From assembly GCA_038030265.1 (NCBI GenBank), contig CM075937.1:24408198-24472197 (forward strand): 64,000 nucleotides of DNA. The letters run 5' to 3'. The notes below the pieces were generated by a model, which made no database searches, was not told where the DNA came from, and saw nothing but the letters and a program-made list of their open reading frames with translations. Below are positions 46,730 to 57,964 of this stretch, piece after piece; positions within the stretch are counted from its first letter, which is position 1; every line of letters starts with the position of its first letter. The DNA comes from Corythucha ciliata. Lineage: Eukaryota; Arthropoda; Insecta; Hemiptera; Tingidae. A program made the position numbers and the translations under genes.

Positions 46730-46857
46730 ATAACTTTAAGAACAGTAGTTAACGACAGTAAGTCATATGCTTTCATTAATTAAATCGACGAAATTGAATG
46801 AAATCAGGTGATTGACTGTTGGTATCAACTGTTACTAATTTTATAGAACAGGGGCCC
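46730..46857. mobile_element. MITE with GGGCCTGTTCTATAACTTT ends, copy 1
   Basis: gggcttgttctataacttta and aattttatagaacaggggcc ends, 128 bp. A second copy lies at 60291-60428. Confidence 0.7.
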
Positions 46858-47162
46858 AGGGTCGAAACAGAAAACAACAGCCATCACCTGCTAGCCGGCA
46901 CGAGAAGTGAAGCGGCTTCGTCCGCCGCCTTAATGTGAAGGGCTCAAGCCTACACGCAGCCCAAAGCTAGAACTTGCCGCCCACAGCTCAGCTTTACCAA
47001 AGCCCGCAAATGAAGGCGGCTTAAGACTGTACAGTTTTCTTCAAGAATCTAAGATCCAGTTCAAAAACTTATAATTACACTCAAGAAAATAACTGACAAC
47101 TTGACCAGGAAACATTTGTGACCGCAAAAATTGAAATTTTGCCACCAGATACTTAGGTATTA

Positions 47163-47298
47163 AGGGCCGTATTCAAAGTCGTCACGCTGAGTATTTGCTT
47201 AAACAGCTTCGAATCGGTCGTTCTAATTAGTGAATCATGTTTTCAATCGAAATAAGCAGATTCTCGGCTTGAGTGACGACTATGAGTACGGCCCTTAG
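47163..47298. mobile_element. small MITE with TAAGGGCCGTATTCA ends
   Basis: aagggccgtattcaaagtcg / gactatgagtacggccctta with tcacgctgagtattt / ctcggcttgagtga inside. Confidence 0.65.
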
Positions 47299-47679
47299 AC
47301 CCATTAACAAAAATGTATAGAATCACGAACGGTTTTCCGAAAGAAATTACGATGAATAGACCGGAAGGGATGCGACAAGAAGGCAGTGGGGGCGTGATTT
47401 ATAAGAGGTTCAACCACAAAATAACAAAAACAGACCTGGTTAATGAAAACAGTTTCTTTTTTTCACCGATGAAGATAAGATGTTCCTCCTCGTATCCGAA
47501 GTCACAATAACAAGAACAACGGGCTATTAATTAATAACTGGAATAGGTAGGGGCTTTCTTCCCTCTCGCTATCACGAGAGTCGGTTGGGCTGTGAATCTT
47601 TGCTAGACAAAGCCAGAAATTTAATTGATAACTATCGCCAATTCGCTTGGGTTTGTGTTTTGGGAAAGATAGCTACCGA

Positions 47680-48175
47680 TGATCGCCTAGAATTGGACAC
47701 CGCAATCAAGCCAGTCGTTCAGATGCCCCGATGAATCCCAGTCATTTAGCGAGACAACCTCCACTCTGCGCTGATGGAATTAGAAGCCAACAAAATTGTC
47801 GAGAAGATACACTGTCATACTGATTGAGTAAGCAACATCATGCTAGTCGAAAGAAATGATTCGTTGGGAATTTGTCTGGATCCTGCTGATCTTAATAAAA
47901 CGTTGCGCCGAGCCAACTACCAAATGCTGAAGTTATGCCGTGTCTTAGTAACGCTGATGTCCGCCCTCGATGCTCGCAGGGGATTTTGGCAGCTACCTCA
48001 GTACGTTCTCGACGCCGTTGGGTCAATACAGATGGTTTCGGGGAGTGTCACCAGCACCCAAAATATTTCAGAAATTCCAACATGAATTATTGCAAGACCT
48101 CTTTCTAGTTGGAATGATGTGTGACGATGTTTTGGTCAACGGTGTGGGTGGCAATATAGAAGAGGCAATGGTGGA
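47680..48175 (+). pseudogene. Gypsy-like (Ty3) retrotransposon RT remnant
   Basis: Plus-strand fragments in shifting frames spell the start of a Ty3/Gypsy reverse transcriptase: LDTAIKPVVQMPR near 47693, LMELEANKIVEKIH near 47775, LVERNDSLGICLDPADLN at 47843, ALDARRGFWQLP near 47961, STPLGQYRW then GVSPAPKIFQKF near 48011-48085, and MCDDVLVNG near 48117. Several in-frame stops and at least one frameshift mean it is dead. No LTRs, protease, RNase H or integrase were recognised beside it, so this is an isolated fragment. Confidence 0.7.
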
Positions 48176-48310
48176 ATAAAACGTGAATTGCGCGACTGAG
48201 ACGTTATATTTCCTTGTTTTTCACCGGTCGGGAGATCTCTTCAAGCCCCTTCGACTCAGCTACAGTTCCGCTATAGCAATTAAAATATTTCTAACGAATG
48301 CTAGGACTGT

Positions 48311-48460
48311 TAAGCCCTGTTCACACGATGCAATGTTTGAAGCTATATTGCATGCTGGTTTTTTAAAAACATAATTGTGTTCCTTGGTAGTTACCGGATG
48401 TTTTGAAAAATCCAGCATGCAATATACCTTCAAATATTGCATCGTGTGAACAGGGCTTTA
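48311..48460. mobile_element. 150-bp MITE, CCTGTTCACACGATGCA family, best copy
   Basis: taagccctgttcacacgatg and catcgtgtgaacagggcttt ends, with an interior palindrome around attgcatgctgg / ccagcatgcaat. Other copies at 44111, 60076, 63536 and a half at 40655. Confidence 0.85.
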
Positions 48461-48464
48461 TACA

Positions 48465-51035
48465 TGGCTGTTATAGGAAGATGTGAGGGTTGCTAACTAT
48501 AGCAGATCGGAGGTTTCGGACCCAATTGATTTTTGAAAATAGCAGAGGCATGGCAGGTTTATCACGCCCCATTACAAAAATACAATAAAAACTGAAAGTC
48601 TCTTGAACCAACACGAAGTACATTCATGGTAGGAGAATCAAAACAAAATGTCGGGAAGAGCAATGCAAACGAAGGTGTCTTTTCATGTGCTATAACTGCT
48701 ATAAGACATGCCAATTTGAACACCGCTTCATGTCTGTGTGCGCCTGACGTGAAGTTGGAACGGAATGACGCTGGAGAAAACATTAACTGAAGATGGGTGG
48801 GGGTCAAGGTCCGTTTAAAACCAAATTTAAGCGATTTAACGAACAGGGGCTCGTGTGATGACTCACATAATCGTGCGCGAAGGTCCTTTTTGTCCCGTAT
48901 TAAACGTTTCATGATTGTTTGAATTGAAGCCGGTGTGATCCGACGTAGCATCCAAGCTTAGATTCAAGTTTTTCTTTCGAAAAACTCGGCATCCTGGACA
49001 AAAACTGCCTGGTCTACGAAATACGTATAACTGTTCTGATCTTCTAACTGAAAGGGAACTACAATCCGTTCTCATTTCACCTCACACCCCAACATTCTCT
49101 TTCTCGCTCACAGCCTATTTACAACGACTTTAAAAAGAACGAAAAATAAAGTGAAATATAATGATGAAAGGGGAACGACGAAGGAAGCCGTTTAAGCATT
49201 AACTAGATCCTCCTCCGCTCCCCCATTTTTCATCGTCCTCCCCATGTCCAGCATCATGTGAGGGCCATCGCGCAATTTAAGACTTCCTTCGACACGGCTG
49301 GCGTTAGCCGAGTTGCTTGGTTAGAGCAGTTTCGTACTACTATATTTATTTATTTATATTAATTTTTCTCTGGAGAGGAGCTTCTCTTCATGACCGCATT
49401 TTCTTTTTTCATCTCCCCCCGTAGTACATGTATCCTTGAGAATGAACTAAAAAGGCCTTTCAGACACCCGCCTCGCTGTTTCAAGGCACAAGGCACCTTA
49501 TGATAAGAATAAATGCATCTACATGTCCCGGAGTTTGCGAGTGGCTTAATTTTTTATTTTAGTCGGGTAGATTATACAAGTATGCAAACACATTTTTCTT
49601 TACAAAAAAGAATAGAATATTCATCATTTGTGTTTTCTCTGCGTCAAACTTTAAAAAGCGCCCTCGAACAAAATAAACATTTTTTGTCCGAAGGTGAAGC
49701 CAATTTCATTTAAACAAAAATTAGTTATTCAGGTCGACAACAAACTAAGTGGAGCCTCTTTATTGGTTCATAGCGAGCTTTCCTATTTTTTTCTTTCTTT
49801 TTCTTCCCTTTAAGTTGTTGACCGATTTCGAGTTAATTTCTCCGCTTGCTGTTTACCAAATTCCGTAATTATTTATTGCAAAGAAAACCTAGCCAAGTCG
49901 TGTTGATGTTTACTGAAACAATAATTTCTTAAAAATTAATACTGCCGATAGGTAAGTAATATTGATTTCAGTGGAAGAAAATAAAGGACGAAAAAAAATT
50001 GCAGTCAGCTATTAATCGAGGACAGTTGATAATAAAACAACTCCGGCTTCTCGGTTTAAAAAAAAGTAGGCACTAATTTTGTGCAATTCATTAATTAAAT
50101 TAAAAATTTACACATTTTCGTTGATTTACAGGACACGAGCCGTGAAAGAACGCTTGTTTAGGCCAATACCAATATCCTCTTCCCGCCTTCTTTTATTCCT
50201 TTCAATTTTTAAGCATGTCCTTTTGGCCTAGTTGGCCGCCCTCATCGGTACTTATTAGCTTCACTCTCTCACTCCTTCTTTCTCACTCGACACTCGCGCA
50301 CAATCACCCTCCGCCCAAACCACTCTCGTGATCTCTTCCCTCTTTTTTTTTCACCATTATTGTTCGTTGTCTGCCCCCTTCCTAACATATCGATGACATT
50401 CTAACCGGAGATGAGCACTCAAAGGAACTGTACCGGTGAGGGGGGGGGAAAATACCATGCCTTGAAAAAGAGAAGGGCGTACGTAGATTCGAACCAATTT
50501 ATTGTAATTTAAGTTTCGAATAAAACAAAATGATCAGAATGATGGGGAGGAGTTAACGGACGAGAAAAAGCTGCAGATCGTTTCGAAAAATTTGGGTCCC
50601 ACAGTCCACACCCCTAGAGATGTTTTCAAACACTCTTGTTTAACTCGTGCGAAGCAAAATGTATTACACTTATTCATCTACATCCTAGCAATTAGCTTCG
50701 CGTGAGTTCATGAAGCGAGTTCGTCGATGGTGCTCTATGGCTCGTCAAGTTGAGCGTGGGCCTCGCCCTCCTGTGATCAGCCCCTTTAGCTATTTTCCAT
50801 TACCCCCTCCATGGAACTCTGGCTTGATAATAACACTTATCTTTGGTTATCAGTGGAATAACCAATGCGGTGACGAAAGTAGAAGGAAAAGAAGTTGCAA
50901 CTAATCGAATGAGAGAGCGCTGGCCGCGGGTTCATGTTCTTCCTGACGGGCTATAAAAACCACAATAGAACTAGAGTTGTTGGCGAGTACGAACCAGACG
51001 CGTTTTGATTGTCAATCGATTATGCACGCACTGAG
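48465..51035. other. intron DNA, no supportable gene
   Basis: Mixed composition; CT-rich stretch at 50260-50345 and a G run near 50440. Open frames are short and without motifs. Confidence 0.35.
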
Positions 51036-51041
51036 AGATTA

Positions 51042-51752
51042 AGCCGGCTCCACACTCACCCCGTGAATTCACGGCGTGAATACCGCGACCGCGACGCTTC
51101 CTACACACTCACCCCGTGAATTCACGGCGTGAATAATGCGACCGTGACGCTACCTCCTCACTTACGTTTTTAACAGTACAGTGTGAGTGTCGTTCTAGAA
51201 TGGAATGGAAATATACTAGGTATCGATTTGAAATAGAACTGCAGAAGACCTTCAAATCAGGACCAAGAACGTCCAATTGGACGCTTAGTCTACCCCAAGC
51301 ATCGCTCACCTGCGTTTTATTCTTGTGGCATGGGTGCTTGGGGTCGCATAATATCGGCTCATATTGATAATTCTCGAAAGAACTTAACTCTTTCTCCTTA
51401 TCCCACATATCGTCGGCGAGGAAAAGACCACGAGACACGTTGTAGTACAAACGACGTGAAAACAAAGGTTCAGCTCTAATTTATAGCTGACAACTACAAG
51501 GCACTAAATGGCATCGATGCCGAAGTGCCCATAAAAAAAAAGAAATAATAGTAAAAATAAAAAACTGACGGTGCTGCGAAACGCGAATGTGGAGGGTCTT
51601 CTCTATTCACGGCCGCGAACCCTTTGAAGCGGGGAAAAATACCGCCTCAAAACGGGTAAATACCGTGAACACCCGTGAAAGACCGCGAAGACCCTACACA
51701 CTCACATTCGCGCTCTTCACCCTCGTTCACGGCGTGAGTGTGGAGCCGCCTT
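51042..51752. mobile_element. 710-bp TIR element, GGCTCCACACTCACCCCGTG ends
   Basis: Left end aagccggctccacactcacc; right end gtgagtgtggagccgcctta. Subterminal repeats of cgtgaattcacggcgtgaa and accgcgaccgcgacgc. No transposase frame recognised, so non-autonomous. Confidence 0.75.
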
Positions 51753-52029
51753 AACTCCAGCAATCTTATAGGTAATGAAGGGGGGCAAGGGTGGGCACGG
51801 CGCATCGCTTTGCCATGCTGTATCGTGACAATGAGTAAAGTACGGTTTGTGGTGTGTTACGCTAGAGTGAACACCTGTTCTATTTTAGTCGTTCATCAGC
51901 TTTCAGATTTCACAGGATCTAGACAGAGAACAGAGTACCAGAATTCAGATCTGTGCAAAGGGCAGAGGAAAGAATATTCGGGCCTGGGGATGGAATTCAA
52001 TGGGGCTCTTTCACAGACCTCCCCCCTCC

Positions 52030-52541
52030 TATAGTCTGTCCACTTAGTGATAGCCTCTCGTACGGGTTGCTTCACTTCGATAGTTCGATTTGTTCACTCC
52101 CACCCAAAATATTTAAAGAGATCAACAAAAAACTTTCAAGGTCAATACACACTACTCGGACGTGATGTGGGAACACGCATTCCCACGTGTGATACAAAAT
52201 TCCAGAAAAGGCTTATTTGTTTACGTTCACATTGTTCTGACAAGCATCATCCCACGTGTTCCCACGTCACCCCAATTTTATGGGTATGGCTCTTTCAGAA
52301 ACTCTCAACGTGAACGTAAACAAATAAAATCGTTTTTTGGAATTTTGAATCACACGTGGGACAGCGTGTTCCCACGTCACGTCCGAATAGTCTGAATCGA
52401 CTATGGGCACAATGGTTACGTATAGACATTTGTTCTAAAATTCTTCCCGGTGCTTTATTTTTAGAAGAAGGGGTAAAGGGGAAGCTCATTTCACTAAATT
52501 CGGGGGCAGGCGAGAGTCCATCCCTAAGTGGACGGACTATA
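52030..52541. mobile_element. TATAGTCTGTCCACTTAGTG MITE with a second inverted repeat inside
   Basis: Ends tatagtctgtccacttagtg and taagtggacggactata. Between 52155 and 52390 an inner inverted repeat: actcggacgtgatgtgggaa / ttcccacgtcacgtccgaat, with cacgtgtgatacaaaattcc / ggaattttgaatcacacgtg. The interior also carries a ttttatgggtatggctcttt unit of the 53740 repeat. Confidence 0.75.
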
Positions 52542-52574
52542 ACTGTTTTAGTTATTCGCTGAAGGGCCCAACAT

Positions 52575-52985
52575 GTTAAACCAAAAAAGGCCAACCACAG
52601 CAAATCTCCAAGCCCCATCAAAGCTCCAAACCGCAGTATAACTCCAAACCACATTAAAACTCTAACCCCAAAGATGGTCCACAACATAGTTCGAATTCAT
52701 AGCAAAGCTCTAATTCACAACAAAGCTCCAACCTCAGTTAAGATCCAACCACAGCAAAGCTCCGACCATAGCGTAGGTTCAACCAGAGCAAAGCTCCAAC
52801 CAAAAAGTTCTAACCACAGTAAAGCCCCAACCACAACAAAGCTACAATCAACACTATAGCTCCAACTACAGCTATAAGAACAAGTTCTTAGCATAAAATG
52901 ATCTTATTAATAATTAAAGTTCCACCCACAGTTAAGCTTCAACGACGAAGAAAGGCCCAAATTCAGCAAAATGCCCAACTACTAT
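52575..52985. repeat. minisatellite, 20-23-bp CAAAGCTCCAACCACAG unit
   Basis: About fifteen degenerate units such as aaccacagcaaagctccaac, aaccacagtaaagccccaac, aaccacaacaaagctacaat. Open frames through it are repeat translations. Confidence 0.8.
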
Positions 52986-53193
52986 AAATGTTTTTTTCTA
53001 GTTAAAAAGGTGTAGAGGGGTTTCCGAAATCAGGGCCCGGGGTAACGGACCTAGTGTCCCCTCCCTTTCGACAGGCCTGTCTGTGTATGAACCTGTGTGG
53101 ATCTGTGCAGCGGACTCAAAGCCTCATCTGCAGGCATCAAATTCTTTTGTCTGGTCTTCGACGCCCGTTTGTCCAGGGCCCCTCATATCCAAT

Positions 53194-53445
53194 CCCTGCC
53201 ACCCAAGCTCTCAAGAAGGTCTATATCGTCATTCGTCGCCTCAGGGATCTGTCTCTTGTTCAAAAAGCATTCTTTGCCTTTTTTTAAAAATCCCGCGTGA
53301 CCTATGGTATTGAGGTCTGGAATTCCACGCAAAGCGTAATGATCTTCGAACTCCAAAAATCCGCGATGTGCGGGAACCTGCGTTCCCGCCCGTTGTTCTT
53401 GCAGACTCGTTTGGCGATCAGATTGGTTTAGGCGACTCTCGATCA
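53194..53445 (+). pseudogene. short LINE RT C-terminal remnant
   Basis: Plus-strand reading gives ALKKVYIVIRRLRDLSLVQK followed, after a stop, by RVTYGIEVWNSTQS and FELQKSAM, which matches the region after the RT palm in Jockey-like elements (LTYGIEVWG...LQKRAxR). It differs from the element at 24.3-29.3 kb in sequence. Truncated on both sides. Confidence 0.55.
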
Positions 53446-53739
53446 TGACTATTTGGCGCCTATATCTTTCGTGCCCACACCGAGAAATTCTCCTCGAGAT
53501 CCTCTGTCCACACTCACGCCATTAACTTGAAGCTGAACTTCTTCATTTGAGAGCGTCAAAAGACAGCTTCACAGTGGTGTCGCACGAGGGGCCTCCTATA
53601 ACTCGATAGACGAGTTTCCTTCAGAAATGTCTTCATTGTGATCTAGTCGTTGATTTTTCTCTCTTTCTTTCTTATTTATTTTCTGACGTTGTCTTCCAAC
53701 TTATTTGCGCCGGCTTTTTATGTAGCTCAAGTTCGTTTG

Positions 53740-54010
53740 TTTGGCAGCCAATATCGAGGGGGACGTTTCAAATTCACAAAACGCAAAAATCAGGTTTTTT
53801 CTCTTACAAAAACAAAATTTACGAGTTTAGCTCCTTCCACAAACAAGTTTGGCTCTCAGAAATACCAAGTTCGAGAGTTTGGTTCTTTCAAACCCCAATT
53901 TTATGGGTATGGCTCTTTCAGAAACAAACTTGGCACATTCAAAACCCCAATTCATGGATTTGACTTATTTACACCGTGAACTTGATGATTTTGAATGTTT
54001 CAAACCTAAT
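53740..54010. repeat. degenerate TTTGGCTCTTTCAAAACCCCAATTT repeat
   Basis: Units like gggtatggctctttcagaaa and tggttctttcaaaccccaat. Same flavour as 21660-22540 and 33600-33780. Confidence 0.7.
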
Positions 54011-54116
54011 TTCGAAATGAAATGTCGGGATTTTTATTGCATTAAATGAAGATGATATCTTCCGGACGATGAAGGAAGCGGCATAGCCCAACACGATTCA
54101 AGTTTCGAGGAAAACT

Positions 54117-54188
54117 AGACTCGCCGGCGGCATTTGAAACCTCAACCTCTGGGATTTCTAGTCCAGCACGCTGCCAATTGCGCTACGG
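54117..54188 (-). pseudogene. tRNA-derived sequence (degenerate, Pol III A- and B-box like)
   Basis: On the minus strand: cgtagcgcaattggcagcg (A-box/D-arm), anticodon-type arm ctggactagaaatcccag with AGA in the loop, then ggttgaggtttcaaatgcc as a decayed B box. Acceptor ends do not pair. Likely a SINE head or tRNA pseudogene. Confidence 0.45.
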
Positions 54189-54199
54189 TGAGTTCCCAT

Positions 54200-57120
54200 G
54201 TTTGATCTGATCGTTTTGTTTGGCGTAGAATGACCTCAAGCACAACCCAACCGCGCGGGACAGCGTTTGTTGCCTCTATTCGTTCATACATATTTTAGCG
54301 ATCGCTCTTCCGCCAACCGCGGCGGTAGGCGGCAAGTGCGTTATTGCTCTAACACCATTCCTAAAGCTACTCTGAGCTGCATACGGTAGGTACCTAAGCA
54401 TGCCCATCAAGAACCTTCTCTCAGTGCATAAAGCTGTAGCCGTAGGAGCCTGCCTTGCCTGTCTTCCCTCGTTGAGTTGCGTCAAAAACGAACCGGTTTC
54501 GGCTGCTCGCCATCTTCAGCGAATGGAAGTACAACTGAAACTCCACGCATTCCCAACTAGCCCTCATAGTTTAAGTGATCTTACTAACAATATCAATTCT
54601 CTTGAGTTCTATCGATACATGAAAAGCGTACGAATAGATCTAACTTTATGTCGAAAATGGAAAGGTGCATTTTTGAAATCAATGGGACTACAATTCTCAC
54701 GCAGGAAAGCGAATTCTTCACAACGGCCTTCATCAATTAGACGTACGAATAATTAGAGACACACGCCTGATTCTTCAATTAATGTATTAAACGAACAGAA
54801 GCTGTGCTTTAACTGTATCACGAGGGTTTAGCCCATCAGGACAGTTGACATACAAAAAGAGTGATAGAACAGGAGCTAGGGGTTACAGTAAACGTAAATT
54901 CTGAGCTATGCGATAACTTTGTGTACGGAAAGGCACACAAATAGAAGTTCGGTACAAAGATTAGAGCAACTTCTCCTGGAGAAATAATTCATGGAAATGT
55001 CGGTTGTCTATCTGTAATGTCTTTTTCTGGTTATTACTGTTTTTATTTTACTAGATTAGATTTATTTACTTAACAAAAGAGAAGTCAGAAGTATACGCGA
55101 AGTTCCTTCATGGACTCTAGAAGGATAGAGCAGGTCACCGAGTTTGGGCTAAAATGCCAGATAATGAAGGTGAATTCGACATAATGAAAAATACTAGATG
55201 AACATGGTAGCGAACAACTATTGACGATGGCTTACGCTTAGGATCTGTTTGGGTTTTGGAGAAGGAAAACACCTTGGGTGAGAGAGAGGCATCAATTTAA
55301 CGCGATGGAAAAAAAATAAGAAAATTCCAGTAACAAATCATTGTGGCCTTATTCAAGTTCGTTAAGTAAAGAGTGTTTTTGAAGATGAGAAGGGGAAGGT
55401 GAGAGAGTGAGACAGACGGACAAAGAGAATCGAGAGAGAAGGAGAGAGAAAAGTGAAGCTCTAAAAAAGTTGTGTTCTGGATGAAAGCCGGTTCCAAAAT
55501 GGGGGGCGGGAGTGGCTGCCTCATAGTAGAGAGAACTCTCTAACTTGAACTACAACTTCACTTCTTCATCCTTAACGCACACACACGCTGACATACATAA
55601 GCTCACATGAGAGCGAATGAAAAGCCCCACCCCTCACCCTTCATACATAGTCCGTCTCGCCCAACTTTATATATATAAGTCTCTTGCGCGCGTTTTATTC
55701 TTGTGGGGGCCTCCACGCAGAGTTTTCCCCCTCGGCCGCCAACCATCCCGCCGCACACACACCAACCGTTCCTTTTTCCCCCTTCAGAGCTTTCAACTCC
55801 GCTTCCGATAGGGTTTTCTTTTTTTCAAAAAGATGGGGGGAGGGTACAGTCTCCTCGGAAAGTTCGGGTGGATTTTAATACGTTGAAGAGGGGTGGGGGC
55901 GAAAAAGAGACTTTAAGGAGAGGAAAAAAGAAGATTGTAGAGGAACCCTCTCCAGAGCCTGGGGGCTGAGGGGCCGCCTCTCCCAAAAACTTTACCTGGA
56001 GGGATTTCACTTCACATTTTTTTTCATCCTCACTCTCGCCACCCGAATACTCTTTTTTCTTTTTTGAAGCAGCACCCTCCTCCCCTTACAACACCAACAC
56101 CCTCTCGCTCTTCTTCACCGTGGCCTCGTGGAAAGTTCACCGGGTTCAGGAGAAGAGGGTCCGTGGGGGGGGGGGGTTTCTTGGGTCCTGGCTCCATGGA
56201 AAGAATCAGAGGAAAAGACCCCGGCCATCTTTTTTATATAAAGAATCTACACCTTCCCAAAAAATTATCGCTAGAAAATTGAAAGGCAATGACTACAAGA
56301 TTTTAGTTGCAATCACACCGGGATATAAAGTAGTAGATATCTAAAATTGCTAAATGAGCTCCCGAAGAAAATTGGCGTGTGTGGAAACTTCAATACAAGA
56401 AAAACCTCAAAGCAGATTCTTAACGGTGATCGCTATAGAGGCCCCAAAATTCACTGCAAAGAATAGAACTCACGCGTAGTAGGAACAACTCATCTGAATA
56501 ACGGCATCACTGCAAAAATAATAGATGCGCAGAGACAAAACTAATAGCTTAATGTATACCATCGTGTCCTCGAGGGTAGACGAATTACTTAAATTCAAGG
56601 ATATTGATTCATTCAATAAACAAGTTCAACATTTAAATAAGTTTAATAATCGAACTACCTGAATGCCGCTTAAGAACTTTTTATTTTAAAGATGAAGAGG
56701 GGGAAACCAGTTCGTGTCCCAGATTTTCTCTCGCCTTGCTTTTTTTGTGAGGTAGGCTGGCTGAAAACCTATATGCCCCGCAAGGCTCCTTTTTATTAAA
56801 GCCCCCCCCCCTCTTTGCACCACGCTATTCCGCTCCCTTCGCCACTACCCCGGATTTCGTTTCCCACCGCGTCATTCGTTTCCCACCGCTTTAAAACAGG
56901 ATGCCGAGACCGATGCGACCCGAGACAGTGCTCCCTATACCTTTTTAAAAATTCGAACTTTGTTGCTATTTCATCGTGACAGAGTTGGAATTAAATTTTT
57001 ACTTCAAACTGACCTCCAAGCGGCCCAGCTATTTTTTTTTTCTTTCCTTTGCGTGTAAATGACATTGCAAAGAACGCTTATGTATTATGCAGGCACTTGA
57101 AAAAAGAAGTTCGGACTGAC
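54200..57120. other. intron DNA just downstream of the BTB exon; possible regulatory sequence
   Basis: 55385-55460 is a GA-rich stretch with many GAGAG motifs; 55668-55680 reads ctttatatatataagtc, a TATA-like site; 55690-56230 is relatively GC-rich with a G run at 56166. This might be an internal promoter region, as lola has several promoters in Drosophila, but no first exon could be identified. Confidence 0.25.
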
Positions 57121-57964
57121 CTGGTGGATGACTATTCGGGTGAGACGAGGTGCCGGGTTTACTTAAATCCATCTCCTCTTCATCGTCATCGCCGTCTTGA
57201 TCTTGATATGAGTGGGCATCTTGCGATGAATCTTGGTCTTGGTCGGGTGCTGAGCTGGTCGATGCGGGGGGTGGTGGGGTGCTGCGCGAAGATTGCTGCG
57301 AGGTCAATGATTGTTGTTGAGAGGACGCTTTCGGCGATACATTCGGTTCTGCCTTGATAGCTATGTCGGTTTTTACTATGGGTTCGGAGGTTTCACGTTT
57401 TATCGCTGTGGCAGCTATCGCGGGCGTTGCTGTTGCTGCGGCTGTAGCTGTTGCTGCCACCAAGCCACCGCTGGCATTCAGTCCGAGAGGCCGCTCGCCC
57501 TCGGTGACCATACACTGGGGGGCTAACGGTGGCATTTCGTTCAAAACTCCGCCGCATACGGAGTCTTCGTCTGACAGTCTCCGTTTCCGTCGAGGCGGCG
57601 ATTCGACATTGTTATTGTTCGGGGGGCACTTAACGAGAGGGGCTCGTGGTTCGACTACGAGACCCAGTGGGAATCCGGGACCCATTTTGGCGGCGGCGGT
57701 CATTGGAGGCATAATGACTCGTCTCTGCTCTGATCGTCTACCACCTCCACCTCCGCCGCCATAAACATCTCCGTTGTTACCGCTTTTTTCCGTTAGTCCT
57801 TTAATTTGAAGAGATTCAGCCGCTTTGAGAAAGGTTCCTAGCTGGTCTTGCGAAATATTCACTTCGCCCCTATACATGTAGTCGAGCATGGCTTTCAGTT
57901 CGCCGAACGTTACATCTTTTAATATAATTATAGGGTGGCTTTCGTAGTGCTGACTGAAGAGTCC
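57121..57964 (-). CDS. lola: lola common exon: second half of BTB domain plus linker
   Basis: The exon is bounded by acceptor tttctgttgcag (start 57964, phase 0) and donor CCACCAG|GTCAGT (end 57121, phase 1), 844 nt. It opens with GLFSQHYESHPIIILKDV, then MLDYMYRGEVNISQDQL and FLKAAESLQIKGLTE, the second half of an insect BTB/POZ domain; the YRGEVNISQDQL and AAESLQIKGL blocks match lola more closely than tramtrack, fruitless or broad. After the BTB comes a low-complexity linker: a Gly run, a basic PPRRKRRLSDED patch that could serve as nuclear localisation signal, an Ala/Thr stretch, two sumoylation-type motifs (AIKRE and AIKAE), Ser/Gln/Pro-rich sequence and an acidic DGDDDEEEMDLSKP end. The BTB mediates dimerisation and co-repressor contact in the nucleus. 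The start codon and N-terminal BTB half are on an exon outside the window. Confidence 0.88.

Larger units (their letters stand above)
6509..57964 (-). other. lola: lola-type BTB-zinc-finger transcription unit (partial, 5' end outside window)
   Basis: This is the span of the gene as far as it can be read. A BTB exon and a 72-nt common exon both end with a phase-1 donor, and seven separate zinc-finger exons all start in phase 1. In insects lola makes about twenty isoforms that share the BTB N-terminus and differ in the C-terminal fingers; they act as nuclear sequence-specific regulators in axon guidance, germline and neuron identity. The first BTB exon, with the initiator Met and the first helix of the dimerisation domain, was not found between 57965 and 64000, so that intron is longer than 6 kb. 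Ordering of common then alternative exons is as in Drosophila. Which exons are used together cannot be told from DNA; each inferred isoform needs transcript support. Confidence 0.8.

Noticed and set aside
57049..57764. Plus-strand frames opposite the BTB exon
   Set aside because: Shadows of the minus-strand coding exon, which has domain and splice evidence.
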